DNA from: Brachionus rotundiformis
Lineage: Eukaryota > Rotifera > Eurotatoria > Ploima > Brachionidae
DNA length: 64,000 nt
NCBI GenBank assembly: GCA_016802295.1
Contig: JAESIW010000200.1
Location: 2,683,542 to 2,747,541, forward strand
Direction: 5' to 3'
The position numbers and the translations under genes were made by a program. This document shows, piece by piece, positions 34,950-46,818 of this stretch. Positions within the stretch are counted from its first letter, which is position 1. The number at the start of each line of letters is the position of its first letter. A model generated the notes under the pieces. The model saw nothing but the letters and a program-made list of their open reading frames with translations, did not search any database and had not been told where the DNA came from.

Positions 34950-37900
34950 GACTCGATCGGCTTGTTATATTACAGGCATGGTCTTTTTTGTGCATCTCAT
35001 CCAATTACTAGTCTAATTATAGTCTTTTCTGTTGCATTTTTATGTTGGTAAGTTTTATCGTAAATTTTAGATTTATTTACTAATAAATTGTCATTCTAGT
35101 TATCCTCTTAAAAATCTCCACTCTTTTAGTAGTTCACTAGAACAGTACAAGCAACCACTAGAACAGTTCGATGGTCTTGAAGCTAGCCTTGAGCCAAACG
35201 ATTTTGTAAACTATGACCGGGATGCCGACAAACCGGCTTGGGTAATTAAAAAAATTAAATTATTTATTTTTCATTTCGCTGATATTTGGTCAAGTACTAA
35301 AAAATCAAAACAATAAAATATGTTTATTATTAATAAATATAATATTTCTTGATCTATTAAAATCTTTAAATTCTAGGTTTTGTCGATTTTCAAAGACTCG
35401 AATTTTTTCATCAAATTTTCTTAAATATTAAAATATGAAAATTTACAAATTAAATTTAGAATTAATTGATATTAAAAATACAGGAAATACCTTTTTAGTT
35501 TTTAGTAAAAATTTATTAATTTATTCTTATATTTATCATAAGAATAGAATCTTAACTTGGTCCAAAAGAGTCTTTGTTAATCACAAAAATATTAACCTTT
35601 GAGCTGATAATAATATTTTTTGGCATTTTGGCCATGGTTTTTTTTTGGTTTAATACAAACTTTGGTGATTAACAATAGTAATAAAATTTTTATAGTATAA
35701 TAATTTTTTAAAAACAGAAATAATCAAACAGAAGCAATAAATAATATTTAAAATTTTTCAAAATTTGATAGTTAATATTTAATGATAAATTTTAGCTTAA
35801 TCAAATTTATTTTTTATTGTCTAATAATTAGAATAAATTTTAATTAATATTCAAAAATTAAGTACAATCGAGTGCCAATAGCTTACATTCAAAGAATTGT
35901 TGTGAAATCGGTTTTTAACATTCCTAAATCAAAAGTTTCACTTAAAGAAAGAAATTTTAGCCAAAATCTTGACCAAGATAAACTTTTTTTTATTGATTTG
36001 TTTCGAACACCTTTATCTCAACTATTTGAGCTAAATGATTTTATTCGAAATTTCCGTTCAAAAGATAAAAAATCCCTAATCAGCGACATGTGTGTTCACG
36101 TAGGCGAACTAAGCAAAAATGACAAATTAGAATCTGACAAAAAAATTTCCATAGACTTTAACAAGCATTTTTTGCCAGAGTTTAACTGCTTGTACCTTTC
36201 ACCAGCCAACTTTTGGTCAAATAATTTCGCAGAATTCGCAAACGACAATGATTTCATGAACACAATTAACAATTTGGCTGATAATGAAAAAGATGAGCAA
36301 GCTTATCGTTCTGAAAACCAGGGAAAAACTTGGTCAGAATTTTTTAATGACATTTTCAATCATTTGACAAATGAAGATTTTATAATCGATGGACAAAAGG
36401 CAACCAATATCCGAGAATTACTCTTCGGGGTCTCGTGGCCATCGACGCTCAAGTCGCTGGAAGATGACAGCCAGCTTTTAGGAAAAATGCACACTAAAAT
36501 ACCTCAAAATGACACAAAATCAATAGTCATGACTTTTGCTATTACTTTGGCATTTAAAAAGTGTGATGTAACATTTTTAGAAGAATTTAAGCAAAAATTA
36601 AATGAAAAATTTAATCTATTTGAAAATGAAGCTGAAAAATTTGTAAACGAAAATGAAATTTACAACCTTAGGTACACTCGGCAAAGTATTGTCTATTACA
36701 TTCCTTATGTAATGCTCTATCTCCTTCTTTTTCTTTATATTTATATATCAGTGAGGAAAATTGAGTTTGTCAAGTCAAAATGGGGCTTAGCATTTGCAGC
36801 AGTTGTCCAAGTCATTGTTTCTCTTTTTATGTCGATTGGTATTTGTTCGTATTTTGGCCTGACGCCTACTCTGAATGGCGGAGAAATATTTCCCTACTTG
36901 ATTATAATGATCGGGTTTGAGAATATTGTAGTGCTTACTAAATCTGTGGTATCAACTCCATTTGACTTGGATGTAAGATACAGAATCGCCTTGGGATTAA
37001 AGAAAGAGTCTTGGTTAATCACAAAAATATTAACCTTTGAGTTGATAATAATATTTTTTGGCATTTTGACCATGGTGCCAGCAATTCAAGAGTTTTGCAT
37101 ATTCGCATATGTTGGACTGCTTATTGATTTTTTCATGCAGAATTTTTATTTTGTCACAGTTTTATCCATAGATATAAGGCGAATGGAGCTGTCTGATTTG
37201 AACAGGAAAATGGACCATTCAGGAAATAAAGAGTCTACGATCGACCGAACCGAGAGTTTGGACCGAAATGGTACTAAATTATCCAATATTGAGTCAACAA
37301 ATAATCATCATTGTCATCACAAAACACAGAGCAAATGGTACTGGTATTTAAACTATTTTTTTGGCAAAAATTACGCAAACTATTTTACTAATAAGAGTGT
37401 ACAATTTTTTTATTTTTGGGCTAATACAAGACTAGTGCAGCGAATAATTATGATTTTGACAGTCTTGTGGATTATTTTGATTTTTTACAAGTCACTTCTT
37501 GTTGTAGAGCTAATGAGATATGATGTAAATGTAAAAAAAGAAACAGTAGAAGCACTTTTACCAAAAGGCATCGGTTTTCCAAAATTATTCAAAGACAATT
37601 TTCAACAATTACTTTTCACAACTACCAACAATCCGTCAACAAATTCCCAAACAAATAAAGGTGATAGTTTGACATTTGACAATTTGAAACAAAGCTTTCA
37701 AAATTTTATAGTAAAAAAAAACAGCTCTTATCAAAATTATGGTTCCTCAACAGTTTCATCTTTTAATTCATTTGAGAACAAAAAAGCAAATCTACTCGGC
37801 GATCAAAATTGGCAATCTTTATCCTACTATCACTGGCTGACTCTTTTTGCTTATTATGATTTGAGTTTATATAATAGATATGTAGCTATTTTGCCTGAGA

Positions 37901-39927
37901 TAAATATTTTTTCTCTAATTAATAAATCTGATATACACAAATTTAGGAATAAGAATGAGATAAAGAATTATAATTCTTTTATTTATGTTGATAATGAATC
38001 AAATTTTTTGCTGGAAAATTCAAATTACTCAATGTTTGGAAATGTGAACCATTTGTTCAAGGAGAGCAAAAAAAATGAAACCAATGGTCAAGTAAAAAGT
38101 GCTGTTTTTGAGCTAATGGCTATAGTTGTTTTTGGTATTCCGGCCATTTTAGCTATTGTTTATCTCTTGATTGTTTTGTATAAATTTTTATGCTCAAAAA
38201 ATTATGAAGAATGGCGTAAAACATGGTCAACTTCAAACATTCGCCAAAAATACAAACTAATTCATCGAAAAAAGACCAAATCGATGAACGAGAGTGATTT
38301 TCTTAAGGAAAATTGTTCTGACTGCTACTCGGAGTCTGATTCAGATTATTCGAATACTAAACCATCATGTGGAATAAAATCAAAGTCGTCAAGTAATCTT
38401 GTAAATTTGAGAACCAGCCAAGATGATTATATCACCAAAATTATTAATGGTCAGCAAGATGAAATTGACTTGGTACCATTCAAAATAATTAATTGCGATC
38501 AGAATTTCAGACATGATTACTCTCTGGACCTTTTGTCAATTGGTTGTAGCTCATTTGTGACAAGTGATGTGTCGAATAAACTAAAAATCTGGTCTTTAAG
38601 CGAATCTTCGTCATGTGATACTGCCAAAAATTTGAACATGGATAATTATTCATCCATTTGGTCATTGTGTATGACAAACGACGATCAATATTTATTTTTG
38701 GGTTTTTCAGATGGCTTTGGCAAAGTTTTTAATCTGAATTCAGATTATTCCATAAATTATGAATGCAATAATTCTAATGGAATAACTGACATTAAAGAGC
38801 TAAAATCAAATAATAAAAATTCTGATTCTTTTATTAAATCAAATTTTAATTTTAATCTAGATGATAATGATTTATGTTATCATTTTGTAATCACTCGACT
38901 TAATGGAACACTGGAGTTAGCTGAATTTATTGGTCAAAGTTTTAAATTGATTTACAAAATAACAGCACACAGTTCTCCTATTACCAATCTTTGCTATGTC
39001 TATGGTGGTGATTATCTGCTCACTAGTGGTCAAGATCTTGTCTTGAAAATAATTAAGATAAATTTGTCAAAGCATCAACACCCTGATCAAATAATTAGGG
39101 ACAAAGAGCTTAGGATAATGTTCGAATCCACTGATCATGCTGATAGTCCGATTACTTCAATTTGTATTGATAAGGAAAACACAATCAATGCTGCCAGTGG
39201 TTCCCAAGATGGAACCATTTTCATTTGGAATTTGTTCACTTGTGAAAAAATACGAGCTCTAAACGACATATTGAATAGTAAACTGAAATCACCCGGAATT
39301 ATAAAACTCGAGTTGTCACACCATCTTCTTATTAGTATCAACTATGAACATCAAATGTGTATTTTCAATAGGGCCAGAGGAAAACTTCTTAGAGAATTTA
39401 AGTTTTTTGCACCTGTTGTTTCACGTCAGACCCGGCCGGGAGATGATGGTGATCTTAATTCAACCACAGATGATTGTCTAAACTTTGTATCTAGTTCAAT
39501 ATTGAGTGTTTTTCTATCAAGTTTGTTCAATGTTTTGAAAAATGTTATCTTTTACAATAGAGAAAAGAGTGAAAAAAATGGTCAGCTTAAAACAAATGAA
39601 TCTTTTTTTCAGCCTATACCGTCCATGTGTTTGTATTCCCAAAGTATTTTAATAACCGGTGGCTGTTCGTCCATATTTTTATGGAATATTGAAAAGGGAG
39701 AATTAATCAAAAAAATAAATATTAAAAAATATCAAATGAATAGGAAAAGTTATTCCCAAATGAACACTATTAAAGACATAAGGCTAATAAATTGCTCGCA
39801 AACCGGACCCAGAAGTCTTATGAATGCAAAACTTAACCGCGCCAATAAGCTTGTTCTGGCCACGGATTACAACGATGTTCTTTATGTAATAAGAATCCCG
39901 ATCAGTATTGTCCAAAGTTATGACTAA
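34950..39927 (+). CDS. SCAP: SCAP, SREBP cleavage-activating protein
   Basis: Visible exons 34950-35047, 35100-35241 and 35863-39927 give 1434 aa. An in-frame TAG abuts the first acceptor, so a short initiating exon lies upstream. YYRHGLFCASHP opens the first membrane helix. The large exon begins WYNRVPIAYIQRIVVKS. The sterol-sensing domain spans about 36690-37180 (RKIEFVKSKWGLAFAAVV, FGLTPTLNGGEIFPYL, ENIVVLTKSVVSTPFDL). The COPII-sorting hexapeptide of human SCAP, MELADL, is MELSDL here, directly after VLSIDIRR. WD40 repeats fill the C-terminal third from about 38500 (HSSPITNLCYVYGGDYLLTS, ASGSQDGTIFIWNL). Family role: escorts SREBP from ER to Golgi when sterol is low, retained by Insig when sterol is high. 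Human SCAP is 1279 aa; extra length is in Asn/Ser-rich linkers. Confidence 0.94.
35565..35639 (+). repeat. Duplicate of a SCAP exon segment inside a SCAP intron
   Basis: Within SCAP intron 35242-35862, these 75 bases match 37003-37077 of the downstream coding exon in the same orientation with about three mismatches (W to L and T to A codon changes and one silent change). The copied segment encodes 24 residues of the sterol-sensing domain, and the copy keeps an open frame. About 20 bp beyond it, GGTGATTAACAA is an inverted repeat of its own start TTGTTAATCAC. There are no splice sites that would make it a usable exon; it is probably a recent partial duplication. Confidence 0.88.
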
Positions 39928-40607
39928 ATTTATACTCATTTGTTGCTGTCATTTGTCTTGTTGTGAATATATGTCAAGTGAAAGTCTCTTGAAGTGTAAA
40001 TTATCTTTTAAAAAATAGTTTTTATTTTCAGAATTTTTTATTTTTCGAATTTACATTTATTGTTTATAATGTTATTTAAATATAGATAAAACCATTTTAA
40101 TTCGTTTTAACTAAATTATAGGAAAAAAATTGTTTTAATTAATAAAAAATCCAAAGTGGTTAAAATCAATTTATTAAATAGTTTAATTTAAAAAAAAATA
40201 TATATAACAGTTAAATCAAATTTTAGTGATGACGAGTATTGGAAAAAAATAATTGAAATATTTAATTATTCAGTTTAACAAACAGTTGAAAAAATAAACT
40301 TAATTATATTGTTTGTTTAGTCTCACAAAAAAAGGATTCTAAAAAAAGTTTAACTTAATGAAATAATGATAAGCTTTTTTTGTTGCAGTGACGATTCGAT
40401 TAAAATAGATACCATTGTCGCTCAAATGCAATCAATAATTCTATCGAAATAATTATATAAAAAAAGCTAACTAAAAAAAAAAAAAGAAAAAGATACAGGA
40501 GATTTTTAAATTAGAACTCGAAATAATAAATTAAACAAAATAATAAATTGTTGTAAAGAAGAAAAAAATGTGAATTTTAATTAAGTAAAAATTTAAATGA
40601 TTTAAGT
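39928..40607. other. Convergent 3' ends of SCAP and YTHDF
   Basis: AT-rich 3' UTR sequence of two convergent genes. Polyadenylation-like AATAAA words occur on both strands (for example near 40292 on the plus strand). No gene seen. Confidence 0.5.
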
Positions 40608-43600
40608 CTACATATGACCAATATTTGCATGAATAAACTCAGGCTGGTTCATTGGATTGAAATTAACGTCCGTGTTTGTATTTGAATTGGATCCGTATGA
40701 AGATGAAGAATCAGGCGAGCACATTGATGACGAAGAAGTGTCATTTTTTACTGGTATAATCAATTGGCTTTCCGATTTGGAGTCTATTTTTAGAGGCACC
40801 TTGGCACTGGCCTCCTCTTCATGTTTGGTGTTTTCATAGTGGTCAAAATCGTCGAATATTGACGATGTATGCTTAAATGTGTGAAAAACCTTAAGTACCT
40901 GAATGCCCTTGTCAAATGGTATTTCTTGTGTATCCCTCGAATTGGTCACTGGTTTATTATCATTATTCTCAAGTTTAATATTCCTCAGCAACGAATTGGG
41001 CACATCTTTGACATATATCCACTTGACTTGGAAACATCCTCTCCATTTGTCCTGAGACCAAAGTTCTGTTCGTCGGTTAAAGTCAACTCGGGACATCATC
41101 TCGGCCATGCCGCAGAAATGACGCGAACCATTTACGGAAAAAAATAAATAAACCGGTGTGTTTCCTTCTCCTTTAATATAGGCCGAATTTAATCTACGAT
41201 TACCATGCTCAGTTGAACACCAAACATTGTGTTTTATGCTGGCAAATACATCGTCCTCTGAGTAACTTTTGATTACAAAAAATCTAGCTGCTATCGGAGT
41301 TATGTTGAACTCAATCGGATTGTAGCTACTAGTATCTATTTTATTTGGCTTTAGATCTATTTGAACCGGGTTCATGTCATTTTTTTTTTCATCGTCCATG
41401 AAAAATTTTTTGTCCAAATTTGTCATAAAGGAGGAGATTTTTAATTGTGGTGGTTGTTGATGTTTGTAGTAGTACTCTTCATCTGAATATTGTTTTTTAG
41501 GATTGGAGATGGGTTTTTCTCGATAATTTGATAAGTGATATGTGTTAAAGTCAGGCTCGATATTTGAGTAAAAATTGGTCAAATTACCAAATTGTTTTTG
41601 TTGTTGTTTCTGATAATTGTTATATTGTTGACGTTTATAATAGTTCTTATTAAATGTGTAGTTCGATTGGTTTTGATTTTCAAATTGAATATTTGTCTTG
41701 GAAGGGTTCTCTTGTAGAACTTTTGATTCATCTTTAATTAATAATTAATTAATTTAATTTTTGATTTTTTTATATTTAGATTTAAAATGTTCTTTTCTTC
41801 AATTTTTTTTAATACTAGAAAGCCCAAAAGGTTTTTCAAACCCCTTTTTAAAGAATATAAACTTGAATATTATCTCAAAGAGGTAAAGTTATCAAAAATT
41901 ACTCAAAGAAACTTAAAGTCAACTTGTAATACTTAAATTAAATTTTTTAATCATATTTTAAATAAATTTTTTCTATTTCTTTTGATATTTTAATTTGAAA
42001 TTTCTGTAATTAATCAGCCGGGCTTTCTATTGTTAAATTTAATAGAATTATATTTAGCTCGCCTTGATTGTGATATATTCTTTCAAGACTTTTTGAAATT
42101 TATTACTAGAATAAAAAGAAAAATTAGATAATCTTATTTGTTTAAATTCAAGATGGTGTAATTTTTTTAGGTAAATTTAAATTCAAAATGTCAGAATAAA
42201 AATATTTTTTTAATTATTTAAAATTTTTATCATGTGACTCAAAGGAAAGACTAAGTTTCCATTCCAATTTACCAAGAATAAAATGTCAGAATATTAGAAG
42301 TTGATTTTTCATAGATTATAATCATCAGTGTTGCTGCATCATTATGCATAGAAAAAACAGTTTCAACTAACTTCTCTGTTACAATCAATTGCAAAAGAAT
42401 TAGTGTCTTTAACCAAATACCAAGTTAAATCATGCTAAAAAAAATTTTCACACTGACATAGTTCAATATTTTGATTTTTATATCAAATAGGTAAATATTT
42501 ATTTTGAATGATTGAGCACAAACATTGTAGATTGAACTTAATTTTTTGGAAAAACAATCCATCTATGATCTAATCCACAATTATCCTAAATTATATGGCT
42601 AGAATTTCCAATTAGTAAAATTTATTATTCAACAGCAGATAAAATTCAAATTGTAAAATTTTAAATTATCATTTTTTTATAAAAATTGAAGTCTCTTTAA
42701 TAAGCTAAATGTCAAATTTACCAAGAGTGAATTGTTTAGAAGATTTATTTTCTAAATTTTTCAAATTTTTAACTTACAATTTGAGTTAATTGGTGGAAAA
42801 GAATTATTGTCAATACTAAACTCTTGTTTGCTTTGGTTTGAGTTCATACTTTTGAAAAAATTTTTAGCATCATACTGATTTTCAATATTGTTCAAGTGTT
42901 TTGAGTCAGAAGAAAGCTCGGGCATTGCGTAGCTTGAAAAATTGTTAATATTTGACTGATTTAAATTATAATTAAATTGATTGTTAAAAAATCTATTTGG
43001 TTCCATTTGATTGACAATTTCTCCACTCGATCCAGGAAAAGCATTTGACCAAGTTTTGTTCTCACTTTCGTTTGACTTGGCATTTTCGTTATCAACAAAA
43101 TTTGCCTGATTATTTACATAATTATAATTGTATCGTTTTGCGCCTCTGTTGTAGCCATTTTGAGTGTTCTTAGAGTTCCTTATGTTTCGACCAGCTGTGT
43201 TTTTATAGTCGTTCAAGCTCAGTGAATTAAAATCTGTCTCAAGCTTATTGGATTTATTTTTTTGATTGTTCGATGTGTTGGCGTAAAAATTCTGAAACTG
43301 GACATTGTTCGAATTTGAGTTGGTGCTGTGTCTTTTGTTGTAATTTCTGTGATTAGGCTGAAAATCGGCAATGGGACTAATCTGAGGGTTGCCGAAACCA
43401 AAACCATATGCTTGTGGATACGCAAAATTAAACTGATCAAAAGAGGCAATTTCGGCCGGATTAAATCCGGCAGCGTTGATATAGGCAGCAACTGATATTT
43501 GGTCAGAGAGACCATTTTTGGCCATAGCCATGGTCTGTGACCAATTGGCCGAGTTGAAGTCTAGTGGGGCGGCAAAAGTGTTGGAACCTTGGATAAACGG

Positions 43601-43948
43601 ATAGTAATTGATGTATGGAATGGGCGTCTGAGCAATCACTTGATTCTGACTGAGTGCCGGTGACTGCTCATTGTTTGCCACTGTTTGTCTACTGTTTTCA
43701 TCAACATTCTTAAAAAATATAATAAAAAAAACATTTATTATTTTCTTTATTTATTATATAAATGTATTCACATTTTGATTCTTGTTTTCCGCTGAGGGAG
43801 ATGTGGTTAAGGATGACGAGGTGGACGCAGATGTGTTCGAGGTAAATTCCGATGTCTCATTGGTATTTTGGTTGTGTCGGTCCTGATCGGCAACTTGCTC
43901 GACAGTTTTCTCATCAGGCTTTTTTAAACTTTGCTTTTTATTGTTCAT
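40608..43948 (-). CDS. YTHDF: YTHDF-family m6A reader
   Basis: Three exons (43948-43772, 43708-42778, 41731-40608) join in phase to 743 aa. The YTH domain lies in the last exon: ARFFVIKSYSEDDVFASIKH, WCSTEHGNRRLNSAY, VYLFFSVNGSRHFCGMAEM, LWSQDKWRGCFQVKWIYVKD, LENNDNKPVTNSRDTQE. Its three aromatic-cage tryptophans (in VWCST, LWSQD and QDKWRG) are all present, so binding of N6-methyladenosine in mRNA is expected. The N-terminal 500 residues are a low-complexity Asn/Gln/Tyr/Phe-rich region like that of animal YTHDF1-3, which drives condensate formation and recruits decay factors. Cytoplasmic. The first intron's donor is GTGAAT, weaker than others here. The 1046-nt second intron carries a piggyBac-like MITE. 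Confidence 0.94.
41813..42032 (-). mobile_element. piggyBac-like MITE, copy 2
   Basis: A 220-bp element in YTHDF intron 2, flanked by perfect TTAA target duplications (41809-41812 and 42033-42036). Its reverse complement aligns end to end with the copy at 31351-31565, including the internal blocks ATATCAAAAGAAATAGAAAA and AGTATTACAAGTTGA. Terminal repeats (CTAGAAAGCCC) have decayed slightly. It lies in the inverse orientation to copy 1, 10.2 kb away. Confidence 0.9.
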
Positions 43949-45439
43949 TTTAACAGATGTCCAAATATAACCACAAATTTATCTAAAAAATAAACATTGG
44001 ATTATTTTTAAGTTTATATAAGCCTAAAAAACCAGTATGAGACAAGTGAAATTACAGAAAAGCTCACATTTTTATCAACAAATATTTGAATTATAATTTT
44101 ATGTGCATGTGCTCATGATAATATTTCGATACTGCGAACAACTCTTGCTTAAATTTTATAATGTGTTTCTTATAATATCCTTGCTAGAAAGAGCTATGCA
44201 TTAATCGTTTGTATTTGATCATCATTGAACAAAAACACTAAGCATTGGAAGCAAAATTTTATAAATGCATTCATATAGAAGCTCGAATTTTTATTTTTTA
44301 TGGAAAAAATTTATTTCAAGTTTAAATTAAGGAAAATTTCGAAATTATGATGACGACGACACACACAATATTAAAAAATTAAACATAAAGCTAACTATTA
44401 ATTTGAAATTTAATTTTTAATTTTAATTTTTATTTCAAAAATTAAAACTTTGTTCTGTGCATTCGGTTTTGATTAATGCTATGCCTAAATAATAATTGAA
44501 AATAAATTTTAATTAATTTTGTCTAATAAATTATATTATTATCTAATAAACTAGTAAATTTTAATAGAAAATAAATTCATGTTTCATTTATAAATAATTT
44601 GATTAAATGATAATCGAGTTATTACTTTTATAAGAAAAATTTAAGGACTAAATTAATGCAAAATTACCTTAGTAACAAAATTTTTCCATAAGCTTGATTT
44701 GGCTGTTCAGAATTCATTCTTACAAAATGCTAAACTATTCTTCATTTTATAAATATTTTTCTTATTTATTTATTAACTAATTGTTTTCTATAATTACAAT
44801 TCAATAATAAAAGAGCTTAAATACTTTTATTTTTTAAATAATCCGTCATTTTAAATAAATTTTTAGAAGACAAAATCATAAATAGAATTATTTTATATGT
44901 AAAATATTCTGTATCAAATTTTGCTTCCTTTTTATACAAAAAATTTTAAAAAGAAGGCAAAATTTTATTACATTAAATAAAATCGATTTTTAGGATCTAT
45001 AAAATATACTTTTCAAATAGGAAATTTATTGTGTTATTTAATTAGATTCACAAATTCAAGTCACCTAACTTAAAACTAATAGATTTAATTTCCAATTATT
45101 CAATCCGATTTCTTTTATAAATTTTACATTTTTTAAATAAAGAGAACATTTAAATTAAATATTAGATACCATTCCAATTTAAATTCTTATTTTTTAAAGT
45201 GTTTTGATAAATTGAATCATTTTTTTGCTTCAAGATGTTTTTGAATCTTTCGATTTGTTGGCTATGGAAATTTGTATAATTAAGAATGCAATAATAAGCT
45301 ATATAACAAATAAAATTGTTCAAGTTATTCAAATAAATAATTTGATGTAGACAGTAAATAAAATTGAAAATTAACCACATTTTGAAGAAATTTAAAAAAA
45401 AACTTTAGAACATTCTAAAGCCTAATTTTTGTGAAAAAA
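43949..45439. other. Intergenic region between divergent YTHDF and propeller gene
   Basis: AT-rich, no supported coding region. Holds the promoters of two divergently transcribed genes. A Phe/Ile/Asn/Lys-rich open frame on the minus strand at 45162-45380 is rejected as AT-rich noise. Confidence 0.5.
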
Positions 45440-46591
45440 ATGAGCCACCAGCTAAGTCCCCCCAGCAAAGACACAAACAACAATCTATCGACAAAAAATT
45501 TCCTCGGTCCGAATACCTCTAGTAGTGACATAGATTTTTGTTCCTTAATTAGTGAAGCAAAGCCAGCCGCCATTCTAGTAAACGAATGTGGAGAAATCGA
45601 GATCCAAATGAACAAAAACCATTCTTACTTCTATGCATATGAATTGGTATTTCACTCGGATAACAAGGATGACATGGGTCAGGTGCTAAATCAAGCAGAA
45701 AATTCAATCAATGGAGACAAATTGTGCTGTTTTGCAGAGACAAAATCCGGCTCATTGTTACTAGCAACACAGAAAGGAGTTATTGGAATCATCAATCTGA
45801 ATAAATGCATGACAGCTTGGATTTCCATAATTAAATTAAACTGTGATAATCCAGCACCAAATTTGAATCCTTGTGATGAGCTTTATGACATTGGAAAAAA
45901 AATGCTGGTCGATCTTTGTGTAGACAACTCAAATGATCAAATTATAATTTTGACCAAGCACTTCAGTACAGAAAAAATTGAGTTTAAAATAGAAATTTAT
46001 TCATTTAATGAAAAAAACAACGAGATGACATTAATGAAAATTTTGAATTTATCACAATCTCAAACCGGATCGCATACATCTCAAAATGAACCATCTGAAT
46101 TTGTTAGAATTTATCTTGATGAGAATGAGAACTGTTTTGTTATTATCGATGCCAATAACCATAAAGTTTACTGGTTTAACACTTCTAATTGCCAAGCTAA
46201 GCGCTGCGTTAAGTCTCCTGATGGTGAATCAATCCATTGCCCGAGTGGGCTAGCTCTTATACCAGACCCAAAAAATATCTACATATGCAGTAAAAAAGGG
46301 ATGCTTATTTGCCGACCTGATCACCAATCTGTAAAACATGACTCACTAAAACCAATCGACATTGCCTTTTCCAGAGAAGACAATTCTTTGTATTTCATAG
46401 ATCAATTTGCACTGTATCGAACTAGGATTACAGATACCATGGCAAATGAGCAAAGATATAAACGCATATTTTCAAACAAGACCCAAAATAAAGGCTTCAG
46501 ACGAGTTATAGCTTGTCAAAAGCATATTTTTATTATGTCAAATGATATCAATAGTTTGTTTGTAATCGAAAGAGAACATCTTAAATTATAA
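45440..46591 (+). CDS. NHL-like beta-propeller protein, TIR-less paralog
   Basis: Single exon, 383 aa from ATG 45440 (MSHQLSPPSKD). I do not recognise a named family. About residues 65-380 contain regularly spaced beta-strand blocks of NHL/YWTD-like propeller type: GSLLLATQKGVIGIINL, VIIDANNHKVYWFN, PSGLALIPDPKNIYICSKKG and NSLYFIDQFALYRTRI. The same blocks in the same order occur in the C-terminal 500 residues of the next gene (46819-49419), whose N terminus is a TIR domain; here the TIR is missing. Both proteins start MSH and have S/P-rich leaders, so this gene probably arose by tandem duplication with loss of the TIR exons, or the neighbour gained them. No signal peptide or membrane segment. 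Function unknown. Confidence 0.8.
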   Translation: MSHQLSPPSKDTNNNLSTKNFLGPNTSSSDIDFCSLISEAKPAAILVNECGEIEIQMNKNHSYFYAYELVFHSDNKDDMGQVLNQAENSINGDKLCCFAETKSGSLLLATQKGVIGIINLNKCMTAWISIIKLNCDNPAPNLNPCDELYDIGKKMLVDLCVDNSNDQIIILTKHFSTEKIEFKIEIYSFNEKNNEMTLMKILNLSQSQTGSHTSQNEPSEFVRIYLDENENCFVIIDANNHKVYWFNTSNCQAKRCVKSPDGESIHCPSGLALIPDPKNIYICSKKGMLICRPDHQSVKHDSLKPIDIAFSREDNSLYFIDQFALYRTRITDTMANEQRYKRIFSNKTQNKGFRRVIACQKHIFIMSNDINSLFVIEREHLKL

Positions 46592-46818
46592 GCTTTTTTT
46601 AAAACATGGAATAGAAAAAAAAATTTTTGTATCAGGGCTCGCGGTCCCCATGTATTTTCGTTTTGAAAATTTTTTAGGGAACCAATTTAATTTTTTTAAT
46701 TTATTAATAAAACCATTTATTCAAATATTTTATCAAATGAAAATAAAAAATATTACACCTAGTAATTCGGGTGAAATTTTTGCGCAAAATGAATGAAAAA
46801 TAAGCTTAATTTTAGATA

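Noticed and set aside
43219..43515. 98-codon frame overlapping YTHDF exon 2
   Set aside because: Same strand, different frame within a confirmed coding exon.
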